In this document: positions 15,417-20,900 of the stretch, in pieces
How positions within the stretch are numbered: position 1 is the stretch's first letter
Layout: every line of letters begins with the position of its first letter
Source of the DNA: Domibacillus sp.
GTDB taxonomy: Bacteria > Bacillota > Bacilli > Bacillales > Domibacillaceae
NCBI GenBank assembly: GCA_031177795.1
Contig: JAPSKG010000009.1
Span: forward strand, 1-20,900
DNA: 20,900 bases
Direction of reading: 5' to 3'
Position numbers and translations under genes: made by a program
The notes under the pieces: model-generated
The model's input: only the letters and a program-made list of their open reading frames with translations
Told to the model about the DNA's origin: nothing
Database searches by the model: none

Positions 15417-15659
15417 TTAGTGAAAATGGCGATTTTTTCGAACAGGTATTTGATCCTGGTTGAATTTTTCTTTTAATCCTTCATACAAATAAACACGGAA
15501 CAGCCAGGCAAGCTCCTCTTTTGGCATTTCTTTAATAACCGACAATATATCCGCTTCAGACATTTCACCGAGCACAGTCAACGCAATCATATCCAGATCG
15601 TCTTCTGTTCCTTGCAGCCGTCCTCTGTATAGTTCAAATAATTCGTCCACGAACTTCAT
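15417..15659 (-). CDS. Small conserved-looking helical protein of unknown function
   Basis: An 80-aa protein starting MKFVDELFELYRGRLQGTED, rich in Leu/Glu and predicted mostly helical, with a basic tail KNRHFH. It may belong to a small Bacillaceae family (I think of DUF6154, from memory, unverified). The start at 15659 follows GGGAGGG 7 bases upstream (15668-15674), an excellent site; a longer reading up to 15830 would run through the promoter region and the divergent gene. No catalytic motif, signal peptide or membrane segment is visible. It is transcribed divergently from the gene at 15783, with a 123-base AT-rich spacer. Confidence 0.75.
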   Translation of the reverse strand: MKFVDELFELYRGRLQGTEDDLDMIALTVLGEMSEADILSVIKEMPKEELAWLFRVYLYEGLKEKFNQDQIPVRKNRHFH

Positions 15660-15782
15660 TCCTGTCCCTCCCTTTTTAAGAATATATATATAGTTATACA
15701 TGAAAACGCTATCATATTCCACATATTTTCTTTGAATGGAAAGCATCCACGCAGGGTACGCTAAAAAAAAGGAGTGATAAAC

Positions 15783-16091
15783 ATGGAAAAACAACCATAT
15801 TATATAGAAATAGAAAATGGAGAAATCCAATCACAGCCTGATGTTTCGCCCTGGAATTTCCGTGTTTTCGCAAACGAAAAAGAAATTCAATCGCTGCGGG
15901 AACTATTCAATAAAATGAATAAAGCAGACTCGGATACATTTTGGCGTGCCCATATTCCCTATCGCCCTTACCATATTGACCCGGAAAACGATCATTATGA
16001 CCAAAGTATGATGTCCATATACGAGAAAATTTATGAATTAGGAGATGATGAAGCAAGGTCCCATATAAAAAAGATGAGAAATAATGTATAA
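15783..16091 (+). CDS. Small soluble protein of unknown function
   Basis: A 102-aa acidic protein starting MEKQPYYIEIENGEIQS. The first 50 residues look beta-rich, followed by a Tyr/Pro/His-rich segment (FWRAHIPYRPYHIDPENDHYDQ, about 53-74) and a C-terminal helix (MSIYEKIYELGDDEARSHIKKM). The start ATG at 15783 follows AAGGAG with an 8-base gap. I do not recognise a characterised family. The next gene, ytkD, begins 35 bases downstream, so the two may be co-transcribed with ytmA and ytmB. The good ribosome site and ordinary codon use support a real gene. Confidence 0.75.
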   Translation: MEKQPYYIEIENGEIQSQPDVSPWNFRVFANEKEIQSLRELFNKMNKADSDTFWRAHIPYRPYHIDPENDHYDQSMMSIYEKIYELGDDEARSHIKKMRNNV

Positions 16092-16126
16092 TAAAGGGAG
16101 AGAGCAAGCAGGGTGAGGGATGCCAG

Positions 16127-16600
16127 TTGCATATGTTTACGGATCAGTATGGATGTAAAGTTGAAATGTCTTTTGAACGAGGAAGGCTTGGAGAAGCGCC
16201 AGCTCATGTATTGGTTCTTTGCCGCAGTGAAGATGCCTGGCTTTTAACAAAACACCGAGAACGGGGGCTTGAATGTCCTGGTGGAAAAAAAGAACCGGGA
16301 GAAACACTGGAAGAAGCGGCTAGAAGAGAAGTGGCAGAGGAAACCGGCGCCAGAGTTTCAAAGCTGCATTTCATTGGTGAGTATTGTGTTCATGTTTCAG
16401 AAAAACCGTTCGTTAAAGCGGTTTTTTTTGCACGTGTAGTGGATATAGAAAAGAAAGATGATTATTTGGAAACGGAAGGGCCTTATTGCGAAAAAGGCAA
16501 TTTGCTTCAAACACGTTTTCAAGATCATTATTCGTTTTTAATGAAAGATGATATGATTGCGCACGCGCTTAACGAAGTGAAAAGGAAGGGATTCATATGA
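16127..16600 (+). CDS. ytkD: Nudix nucleoside triphosphatase YtkD (MutT-like)
   Basis: A 157-aa protein with a complete Nudix box, residues 53-75 (G-X5-E59-X7-R67-E68-V-X-E71-E72-X-G74). The overall sequence resembles B. subtilis YtkD, for example WLLTKHRERGLECPGGK, REVAEETGARV and YSFLMKD. YtkD-type enzymes hydrolyse oxidised purine nucleotides such as 8-oxo-dGTP, so a protective role is inferred. The start is uncertain: TTG at 16127 has GAGGG (16115-16119) 7 bases away, while the ATG at 16133 has a 13-base gap but gives an N-terminus nearer to YtkD. The stop overlaps the ytmA start (ATGA). A terminator-like hairpin lies inside the coding region at 16401-16429. Confidence 0.92.
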   Translation: MHMFTDQYGCKVEMSFERGRLGEAPAHVLVLCRSEDAWLLTKHRERGLECPGGKKEPGETLEEAARREVAEETGARVSKLHFIGEYCVHVSEKPFVKAVFFARVVDIEKKDDYLETEGPYCEKGNLLQTRFQDHYSFLMKDDMIAHALNEVKRKGFI

Positions 16601-17349
16601 TGGAATGCACTCCATATCCGTCGCCGAATCCAAAGGTCCGTCTTTATTCTGTCGTTTATAAGTCAGCGGGGCTGCGCGTAAAAGGATTTTTAGCAGAGCC
16701 GGCAGACAACAAACAGTATGACGGCTTTTTGTATTTGCGCGGTGGGATAAAAGGCGTGGGTATGGTTCGTCCAGCGCGCGTTGCTGAATTTGCCGCCGAA
16801 GGGTTTATTGTGTTTGCTCCCTTTTACAGAGGAAACCGGGGAGGAGAAGGCAACGAAGATTTCGCTGGTGAAGACAGAGAAGATGCTTTTGCTGCTTTTG
16901 ACATTTTAAGCAGCTATCCGAGGGTCAATAATAAGCGTGTCCACGTGTTCGGATTTTCAAGGGGAGGGGTAATGGCAGTACTGACAGCTATACACCGTCC
17001 AGTGGCGTCTTTAGTAACTTGGGGTGGCGTAACGGACATGACACTTACGTATGAAGAAAGAAAAGATATGCGGCGTATGATGAAACGGGTGATAGGCGGA
17101 AGCCCCGAAAAATTGCCGGAACAGTATGAATGGAGAACGCCTTTAAAAGAAGCAGCAGATATTCAAGCACCAGCCTTAATTATTCATGGCTTGCTTGATC
17201 AAAATGTATCTGCAGAACATGCCTACCGTCTTGAAAAAGTAGTTCCGCATGCTGAAACAATGTATTTTAAAGAGCATGACCACTACATACCGCCTGCAAA
17301 AAACCGGCAAGTTGTTCGGCAAATTGCGGCATGGATGAAAGGAGAATAA
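16597..17349 (+). CDS. ytmA: Alpha/beta hydrolase, YtmA-type (S9 peptidase-like)
   Basis: A 250-aa protein with the prolyl-oligopeptidase/dipeptidyl-peptidase-like hydrolase fold. The nucleophile elbow GFSRGG carries Ser121; Asp201 (HGLLDQNVS) and His229 (EHDHYIPP) complete a plausible triad. The motifs YDGFLYLRGGIKGVGMVRP and YRGNRGGEGNEDFAGEDRED closely match B. subtilis YtmA. The substrate is unknown. Two adjacent ATGs (16597, 16600) are possible; GGAAGGG sits just upstream. It overlaps ytkD by 4 bases and is 3 bases from ytmB, so the three are surely co-transcribed. Confidence 0.9.
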   Translation: MMECTPYPSPNPKVRLYSVVYKSAGLRVKGFLAEPADNKQYDGFLYLRGGIKGVGMVRPARVAEFAAEGFIVFAPFYRGNRGGEGNEDFAGEDREDAFAAFDILSSYPRVNNKRVHVFGFSRGGVMAVLTAIHRPVASLVTWGGVTDMTLTYEERKDMRRMMKRVIGGSPEKLPEQYEWRTPLKEAADIQAPALIIHGLLDQNVSAEHAYRLEKVVPHAETMYFKEHDHYIPPAKNRQVVRQIAAWMKGE

Positions 17350-17352
17350 ACA

Positions 17353-17595
17353 ATGGGGATGCCAATGGAATTAAACACAATGATTGTCACTAAAGGAGAG
17401 GAAATTCGGGAAGAAGAAAACCGTTTTGTCTTAAAGAAAAGCGGATATCGCCTTTACCCGATTGATATTCCTGTAGCTGTCCATAAAACAAAAGACAGTG
17501 AACAAAGCGGAACAGCGCTTATCGAAAAAGTTGAATGGCAAAATGATTCAACAACAATTATGTATTCGCTTATTTCACTAAAATCAACCAATTAA
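17353..17595 (+). CDS. ytmB: DUF2584-type small protein YtmB
   Basis: An 80-aa protein, MGMPMELNTMIVTKGEEIRE..., with central KSGYRLYPIDIPVAV and a C-terminus LISLKSTN. It resembles B. subtilis YtmB (DUF2584) as recalled; predicted mostly beta, no membrane segment. Function is unknown. AAAGGAG (17338-17344) overlapping the ytmA end gives an 8-base gap to the ATG at 17353; a second ATG at 17362 is less well placed. Last gene of the ytkD-ytmA-ytmB unit, followed at once by a terminator. Confidence 0.85.
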   Translation: MGMPMELNTMIVTKGEEIREEENRFVLKKSGYRLYPIDIPVAVHKTKDSEQSGTALIEKVEWQNDSTTIMYSLISLKSTN

Positions 17596-17597
17596 TG

Positions 17598-17627
17598 AAA
17601 AACCCCCGCTCAAGAGCGGGGGTTTTT
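17598..17627. terminator. Bidirectional terminator between ytmB and pckA
   Basis: AAAAACCCCCGC (17598-17609) pairs with GCGGGGGTTTTT (17616-17627) with a 6-base loop. The GC-rich 7-bp core has T runs on both strands, serving the convergent ytmB and pckA transcripts. Confidence 0.95.
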
Positions 17628-17628
17628 G

Positions 17629-19215
17629 TTAAATTTGCGGTCCGCCAAGTTGTTCGATTTCACTTGGAATACCGGTGAATTTCTTGAAATTTTCTTGAAA
17701 CTTTTCTGCTAGTTTTGTTGCTTTTTCCAGAAATGCTTCTTGATCAGCCCATGCTTTTTGAGGAATTAATACTTCATCAGGCACACCTGGAACATGCAGC
17801 GGGATTTCAAGGCCAAATACTTCTGTTTTATAAGTTCCAATGTTCGTTAAGTCACCTTCAAGGGCAGCTTGAACCATGGCGCGTGTGTAGGAAAGCTCCA
17901 TCCGCTTGCCAGTGCCATATTCGCCGCCAGTCCATCCTGTGTTTACAAGAAACACTTGAGCATTTTGTTCATCAATTTTTTTGCCGAGCATTTCTGCATA
18001 CACATTTGCTTGAAGCGGAAGGAACGGCGAGCCAAAGCAAGTTGAAAACGTTGCTTGAGGACTTGTGATACCGCGCTCTGTTCCAGCAAGCTTAGATGTG
18101 TAACCGCTTAAGAAATGATACATTGCCTGTTCTTTTGACAGCTTGCTAATAGGGGGCAAAACGCCAAATGCATCAGCTGTCAGGAAAATAATTGTATTTG
18201 GGTGGCCGGCAACACTTGGATCAACGATATTATCGATTGCTTGAAGCGGGTAAGCAGCACGCGTGTTTTCTGTTAACGAATTGTTGTTGTAATCCGGGAT
18301 GCGTGTATCATGGTCAACTACAACATTCTCCAGAACGGAGCCAAAGCGGATAGCATCAAAAATCTGCGGTTCTTTTTCACGTGTTAAACCAATTGTTTTT
18401 GCATAGCAGCCGCCTTCAATGTTAAAAACACCATTTGCAGACCAGCCATGCTCATCATCACCAATTAAGCGGCGGTTCGGGTCCGCTGACAGCGTTGTTT
18501 TTCCAGTGCCGGACAAGCCGAAAAACAAAGCAACATCTCCTTCAAATCCAACGTTTGCAGAGCAGTGCATGGAAAGCACGTTGTTTTCAGGAAGAAGGTA
18601 GTTCATAACAGAAAAAATAGATTTCTTCATTTCTCCCGCATATTCTGTGCCGCCGATTAAAATAATGCGCTGTTCAAATGAAACAATAATAAATGTTTCA
18701 GAGTTTGTGCCATCAACAAGAGGATCAGCATGAAAAGAAGGAGCTGACAAAATCGTAAAGCCTGCTTCGTGAGAATCAAGTTCTTCATTTGTTGGACGGA
18801 TAAACAGCTGATGGGCAAAAAGGTTATGCCAGGCAAATTCATTAATGACCTGTATAGGAAGACGGTGTTTTGGATCTGCACCGGCAAAGCCTTTAAATAC
18901 GAATAATTCGTCTTTTTCTTTTAAATGACGGACAACTTTTTCGTACAAGTTATTGAACTTTTCTTCAGAAATCGGCTGGTTGACAGTGCCCCAGTCGATT
19001 TTGTTTTGTACAGACGCTTCTTCTACAATAAATTTATCTTTAGGAGAGCGGCCTGTATATTTGCCTGTTTCGGCACGAACCGCACCTGAGGAGGTTAAAA
19101 TGCCTTCGCCGCGTTTCAGTACCTTTTCAACAAGAACAGATACAGAAGGCTGAATAAGAATATTTGAGCCTTTAAGCAGCTCGACGATTTCGCTTGAAAC
19201 AGTTAAAGAGTTCAT
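17629..19215 (-). CDS. pckA: Phosphoenolpyruvate carboxykinase (ATP)
   Basis: Converts oxaloacetate and ATP to phosphoenolpyruvate, ADP and CO2, the gateway to gluconeogenesis. It is 528 aa, essentially the B. subtilis length. Signature residues are the oxaloacetate-binding Arg56 in YTGRSPKDKF, the kinase P-loop GLSGTGKT (residues 233-240) and the metal-binding DDEHGW (253-258). The ATG at 19215 follows AAAGGATGG with a 10-base gap. The promoter region contains a CcpN-type operator, consistent with glycolytic repression as in B. subtilis. It diverges from metK, the same arrangement as in B. subtilis. Confidence 0.97.
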   Translation of the reverse strand: MNSLTVSSEIVELLKGSNILIQPSVSVLVEKVLKRGEGILTSSGAVRAETGKYTGRSPKDKFIVEEASVQNKIDWGTVNQPISEEKFNNLYEKVVRHLKEKDELFVFKGFAGADPKHRLPIQVINEFAWHNLFAHQLFIRPTNEELDSHEAGFTILSAPSFHADPLVDGTNSETFIIVSFEQRIILIGGTEYAGEMKKSIFSVMNYLLPENNVLSMHCSANVGFEGDVALFFGLSGTGKTTLSADPNRRLIGDDEHGWSANGVFNIEGGCYAKTIGLTREKEPQIFDAIRFGSVLENVVVDHDTRIPDYNNNSLTENTRAAYPLQAIDNIVDPSVAGHPNTIIFLTADAFGVLPPISKLSKEQAMYHFLSGYTSKLAGTERGITSPQATFSTCFGSPFLPLQANVYAEMLGKKIDEQNAQVFLVNTGWTGGEYGTGKRMELSYTRAMVQAALEGDLTNIGTYKTEVFGLEIPLHVPGVPDEVLIPQKAWADQEAFLEKATKLAEKFQENFKKFTGIPSEIEQLGGPQI

Positions 19216-19268
19216 ATTTGTACGACCATCCTTTATTAAAATTTTAAATGTGTGCTTAATATGGAATT

Positions 19269-19296
19269 AGTATAACACATTTAAAAATATAGTCTA
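19269..19296 (-). promoter_or_regulatory. pckA promoter
   Basis: On the minus strand a TATACT -10 (19274-19269) is preceded by TGT (extended -10). TAGACT (19296-19291) lies 16 bases upstream as a weak -35. Transcription would begin near 19262. Confidence 0.65.
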
Positions 19297-19300
19297 TACT
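19269..19300 (-). promoter_or_regulatory. CcpN-type operators over the pckA promoter
   Basis: TGTGTTATACT (minus strand, 19279-19269) matches all 11 positions of the published CcpN consensus TRTGHYATAYW, as I recall it. A second, weaker 9-of-11 match TAGTCTATACT lies in the opposite orientation at 19290-19300 (plus strand), over the -35. In B. subtilis CcpN represses pckA and gapB under glycolytic conditions. No CcpN gene is visible here, so binding is an inference. Confidence 0.6.
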
Positions 19301-19439
19301 AATAATTTTTTTTTTATAATTTTTGTTAATTCTTGAAAATTCTTTTCAACAAGAGTGGAATATCAATAGGAAAGAACGGGGATAGCTTATATAAGCCAGT
19401 GCGGATTGCATTACATTCTGTTTTCAAAAGAAAAAACGG
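19301..19439. other. pckA/metK spacer with two short inverted repeats
   Basis: The rest of the divergent spacer upstream of the metK -35 is AT-rich and non-coding. It holds a perfect 7-bp inverted repeat TTGAAAA-TTC-TTTTCAA (19333-19349) and a perfect 12-base palindrome GCTTATATAAGC (19385-19396). No known regulator site was recognised in either. Confidence 0.4.
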
Positions 19440-19468
19440 TTGACATGGAGCGTGATATTCCGTAACAT
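19440..19468 (+). promoter_or_regulatory. Sigma-A promoter for metK
   Basis: TTGACA (19440-19445), 17-base spacer, TAACAT (19463-19468). Predicted start near 19475, about 11 bases before the S-box P1 helix, which is the usual distance. Confidence 0.75.
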
Positions 19469-19485
19469 TGACACTTGAACGGATA

Positions 19486-19598
19486 CTCTTATCCTGAGCC
19501 GGTGGAGGGACAGGCCCTATGAAACCCAGCAACCTGCCGTTTAATATAAGCGGAGAAGGTGCTAAACCTGAGCAAGGATCAGCCTTGGACGATAAGAG
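19486..19598 (+). promoter_or_regulatory. SAM-I (S-box) riboswitch aptamer upstream of metK
   Basis: The P1 helix is CTCTTATC (19486-19493) with GATAAGAG (19591-19598). Between lie the conserved S-box elements GAGCCGGTGGAGGGA, GGCCCTATGAAACCCAGCAA and GGAGAAGGTGCTAA, then CAAGGATCAGCCTTGGACGA. SAM binding stabilises P1 and shuts off transcription, so MetK's product represses its own gene. B. subtilis metK is likewise S-box controlled. Confidence 0.97.
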
Positions 19599-19653
19599 TG
19601 AAAGGCCCGAGTAAAAACAAACCTTTCTCTCTCAATGCCGGGAGAGTTTTTTT
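19596..19653 (+). terminator. S-box expression platform: antiterminator and terminator
   Basis: The terminator is CTCTCTC (19627-19633) with GGGAGAG (19640-19646), including one G-U, followed by seven T. The competing antiterminator pairs GAGTGAAAGG (19596-19605, overlapping the 3' side of P1) with CCTTTCTCTC (19622-19631) at 9 of 10 positions. With SAM bound, P1 holds the shared strand and the terminator forms. Confidence 0.9.
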
Positions 19654-19715
19654 ATTTATCGGATCACCTGAGGGAAATGAGTACCGTACACACTGATTTA
19701 GAGGAGGAATTTTTC

Positions 19716-20900
19716 ATGACAAAACAGCGCCGCCTGTTTACATCAGAGTCTGTAACGGAAGGACATCCAGATAAAATCTGTGATCAGATTTCCGATGCAA
19801 TCCTTGATGCCATTCTTGACAAAGATCCAAACGCCCGCGTAGCAGCGGAAACATCTGTAACGACAGGACTTGTTCTCGTTGCAGGAGAAATTACCACTAC
19901 ATCTTATGTAGATATTCCAAAAATCGTTCGTGAAACGGTAAAAGAAATCGGGTATGTCCGTGCAAAATACGGATTTGACTCCGAAACAGCAGGAGTTCTG
20001 ACTTCTATCGACGAGCAGTCTCCTGACATAGCTGCAGGGGTTAACGTAGCTCTTGAAGCTCGCGAAGGCCAAATGACAGACAAAGAACTTGATGAAATCG
20101 GAGCGGGAGACCAGGGCTTGATGTTTGGTTTTGCTTGCAACGAAACAGAAGAGTTAATGCCTTTGCCGATTTCATTGGCACACAAACTTGCACGCCGTTT
20201 AACGGAAGTGCGCAAATCAGAACTTCTTGATTACCTTCGTCCGGATGGTAAAACTCAAGTGACGGTTGAATACGATGAAAATAACCAGCCGGTTCGTGTA
20301 GATACAATTGTTATTTCTACTCAGCATCATCCTGAGGTAACGCTTGAGCAAATTCAAAAAGAAATTCGTGAACATGTTATTAATGAAGTAGTTCCGGCTC
20401 AATTAATTGATGGCGAAACAAAATTCTTCATTAACCCAACAGGCCGTTTTGTTATCGGTGGACCACAAGGAGACGCTGGCTTAACAGGACGCAAAATTAT
20501 TGTTGATACGTACGGTGGTTATGCGCGCCATGGAGGCGGAGCGTTTTCTGGTAAGGATCCAACAAAAGTAGACCGTTCTGCTGCTTACGCTGCACGTTAT
20601 GTTGCGAAAAATATTGTAGCAGCAGGTCTTGCTGATAAATGTGAAGTACAGCTTGCTTACGCTATTGGTGTAGCACATCCGGTTTCCATTTCAGTTGATA
20701 CATTTGGAACAGGCACTGTATCGGAAGAAGTACTTGTTGATGTTATTCGTCAAAACTTTGACCTTCGTCCGGCCGGCATTATTAAAATGCTGGATTTGCG
20801 CCGTCCAATTTACCGTCAAACAGCTGCATATGGACATTTCGGACGCACTGACGTAGACCTTCCATGGGAGCGTACAGATAAAGCAGAAGCATTAAAAGCA
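19716..20900 (+). CDS. metK: S-adenosylmethionine synthase (3' partial)
   Basis: Makes SAM from methionine and ATP. 395 codons are open to the window edge with no stop; the usual length is about 400, so only a few C-terminal residues are missing. Motifs are TEGHPDKICDQISDAILD (residues 14-31) with the ATP-binding His17, GAGDQGLMFGFA (from residue 129), FINPTGRFVIGGPQGDAGLT, and GGGAFSGKDPTKVDRSAAYA. The ATG at 19716 follows GGAGG (19703-19707) with an 8-base gap. It is controlled by the S-box leader and diverges from pckA. Confidence 0.97.
   Translation, partial: MTKQRRLFTSESVTEGHPDKICDQISDAILDAILDKDPNARVAAETSVTTGLVLVAGEITTTSYVDIPKIVRETVKEIGYVRAKYGFDSETAGVLTSIDEQSPDIAAGVNVALEAREGQMTDKELDEIGAGDQGLMFGFACNETEELMPLPISLAHKLARRLTEVRKSELLDYLRPDGKTQVTVEYDENNQPVRVDTIVISTQHHPEVTLEQIQKEIREHVINEVVPAQLIDGETKFFINPTGRFVIGGPQGDAGLTGRKIIVDTYGGYARHGGGAFSGKDPTKVDRSAAYAARYVAKNIVAAGLADKCEVQLAYAIGVAHPVSISVDTFGTGTVSEEVLVDVIRQNFDLRPAGIIKMLDLRRPIYRQTAAYGHFGRTDVDLPWERTDKAEALKA

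Noticed and set aside
15732..15762. Promoter TTGAAT-N19-TACGCT before the 102-aa gene
   Set aside because: Spacer is too long and the -10 match weak; GGGTAC there also lacks a sigma-B -35.
15660..15830. N-terminal extension of the 80-aa minus-strand protein to 137 aa
   Set aside because: The extension crosses the strong GGGAGGG ribosome site and overlaps the start of the divergent gene; the ATG at 15659 is far better.
1..20900. Mobile elements, CRISPR arrays, tRNA/rRNA genes, prophage or defence systems
   Set aside because: No repeats with regular spacing, transposase or integrase motifs, or RNA gene signatures were seen; gene order and codon use look like core chromosome throughout.

Overview
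This window is chromosomal backbone of a low-to-moderate-GC Firmicute, almost certainly a member of the Bacillaceae. The proteins resemble Bacillus subtilis glg, men, ytkD, ytmA, ytmB, pckA and metK products, and the gene order broadly follows the B. subtilis glg-yteA-men and dps-ytk/ytm-pckA-metK neighbourhoods. Shine-Dalgarno sites are strong AGGAGG types, some starts are TTG/GTG, and there are many intrinsic terminators. I see no transposase, integrase, phage gene, CRISPR array, tRNA or rRNA.

Layout. (1) 1-4590: the 3' part of a glycogen operon, glgD (5'-truncated by the window), glgA and glgP, all overlapping. (2) 4611-6123, minus strand: a short YteA-type DksA/TraR-like protein, then menA upstream of it on the same strand. 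(3) 6124-6504: a divergent regulatory region with one good sigma-A promoter facing each way. (4) 6505-13781: the menaquinone operon menF-menD-menH-menB-menE-menC, coupled by start/stop overlaps except at an internal terminator hairpin between menB and menE. With menA this gives chorismate to demethylmenaquinone, except for a dedicated DHNA-CoA thioesterase; the final methyltransferase is also not here. (5) 13859-14769: a LemA-like membrane-anchored protein tail to tail with yidD (ytjA), which is translationally coupled to an unlisted 48-aa single-pass membrane protein (probably YtzI). (6) 14816-15359: dps with an excellent sigma-B promoter and a perfect palindromic terminator. (7) 15417-17595: two small conserved-looking proteins of unknown role, then ytkD (Nudix), ytmA (alpha/beta hydrolase) and ytmB (DUF2584-type). 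(8) 17598-20900: pckA (minus) diverging from metK (plus, runs off the window end). pckA has a CcpN-type operator over its -10; metK has a SAM-I (S-box) riboswitch with terminator and antiterminator.

Together the genes cover carbon storage (glg), gluconeogenesis (pckA), respiratory quinone synthesis (men), methyl-donor synthesis (metK), and stress or nucleotide-pool protection (dps, ytkD). Most of this is well-characterised biology. I did not find a convincing new system. The points most worth checking are regulatory or small-gene features: the intra-operon terminator in men, the coding overlap that doubles as a bidirectional terminator, the LemA-like gene behind menC, the small protein coupled to yidD, and possible structure in the menA/menF spacer. 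Start codons were chosen from ribosome-binding sites and family alignments recalled from memory; no database search was run.
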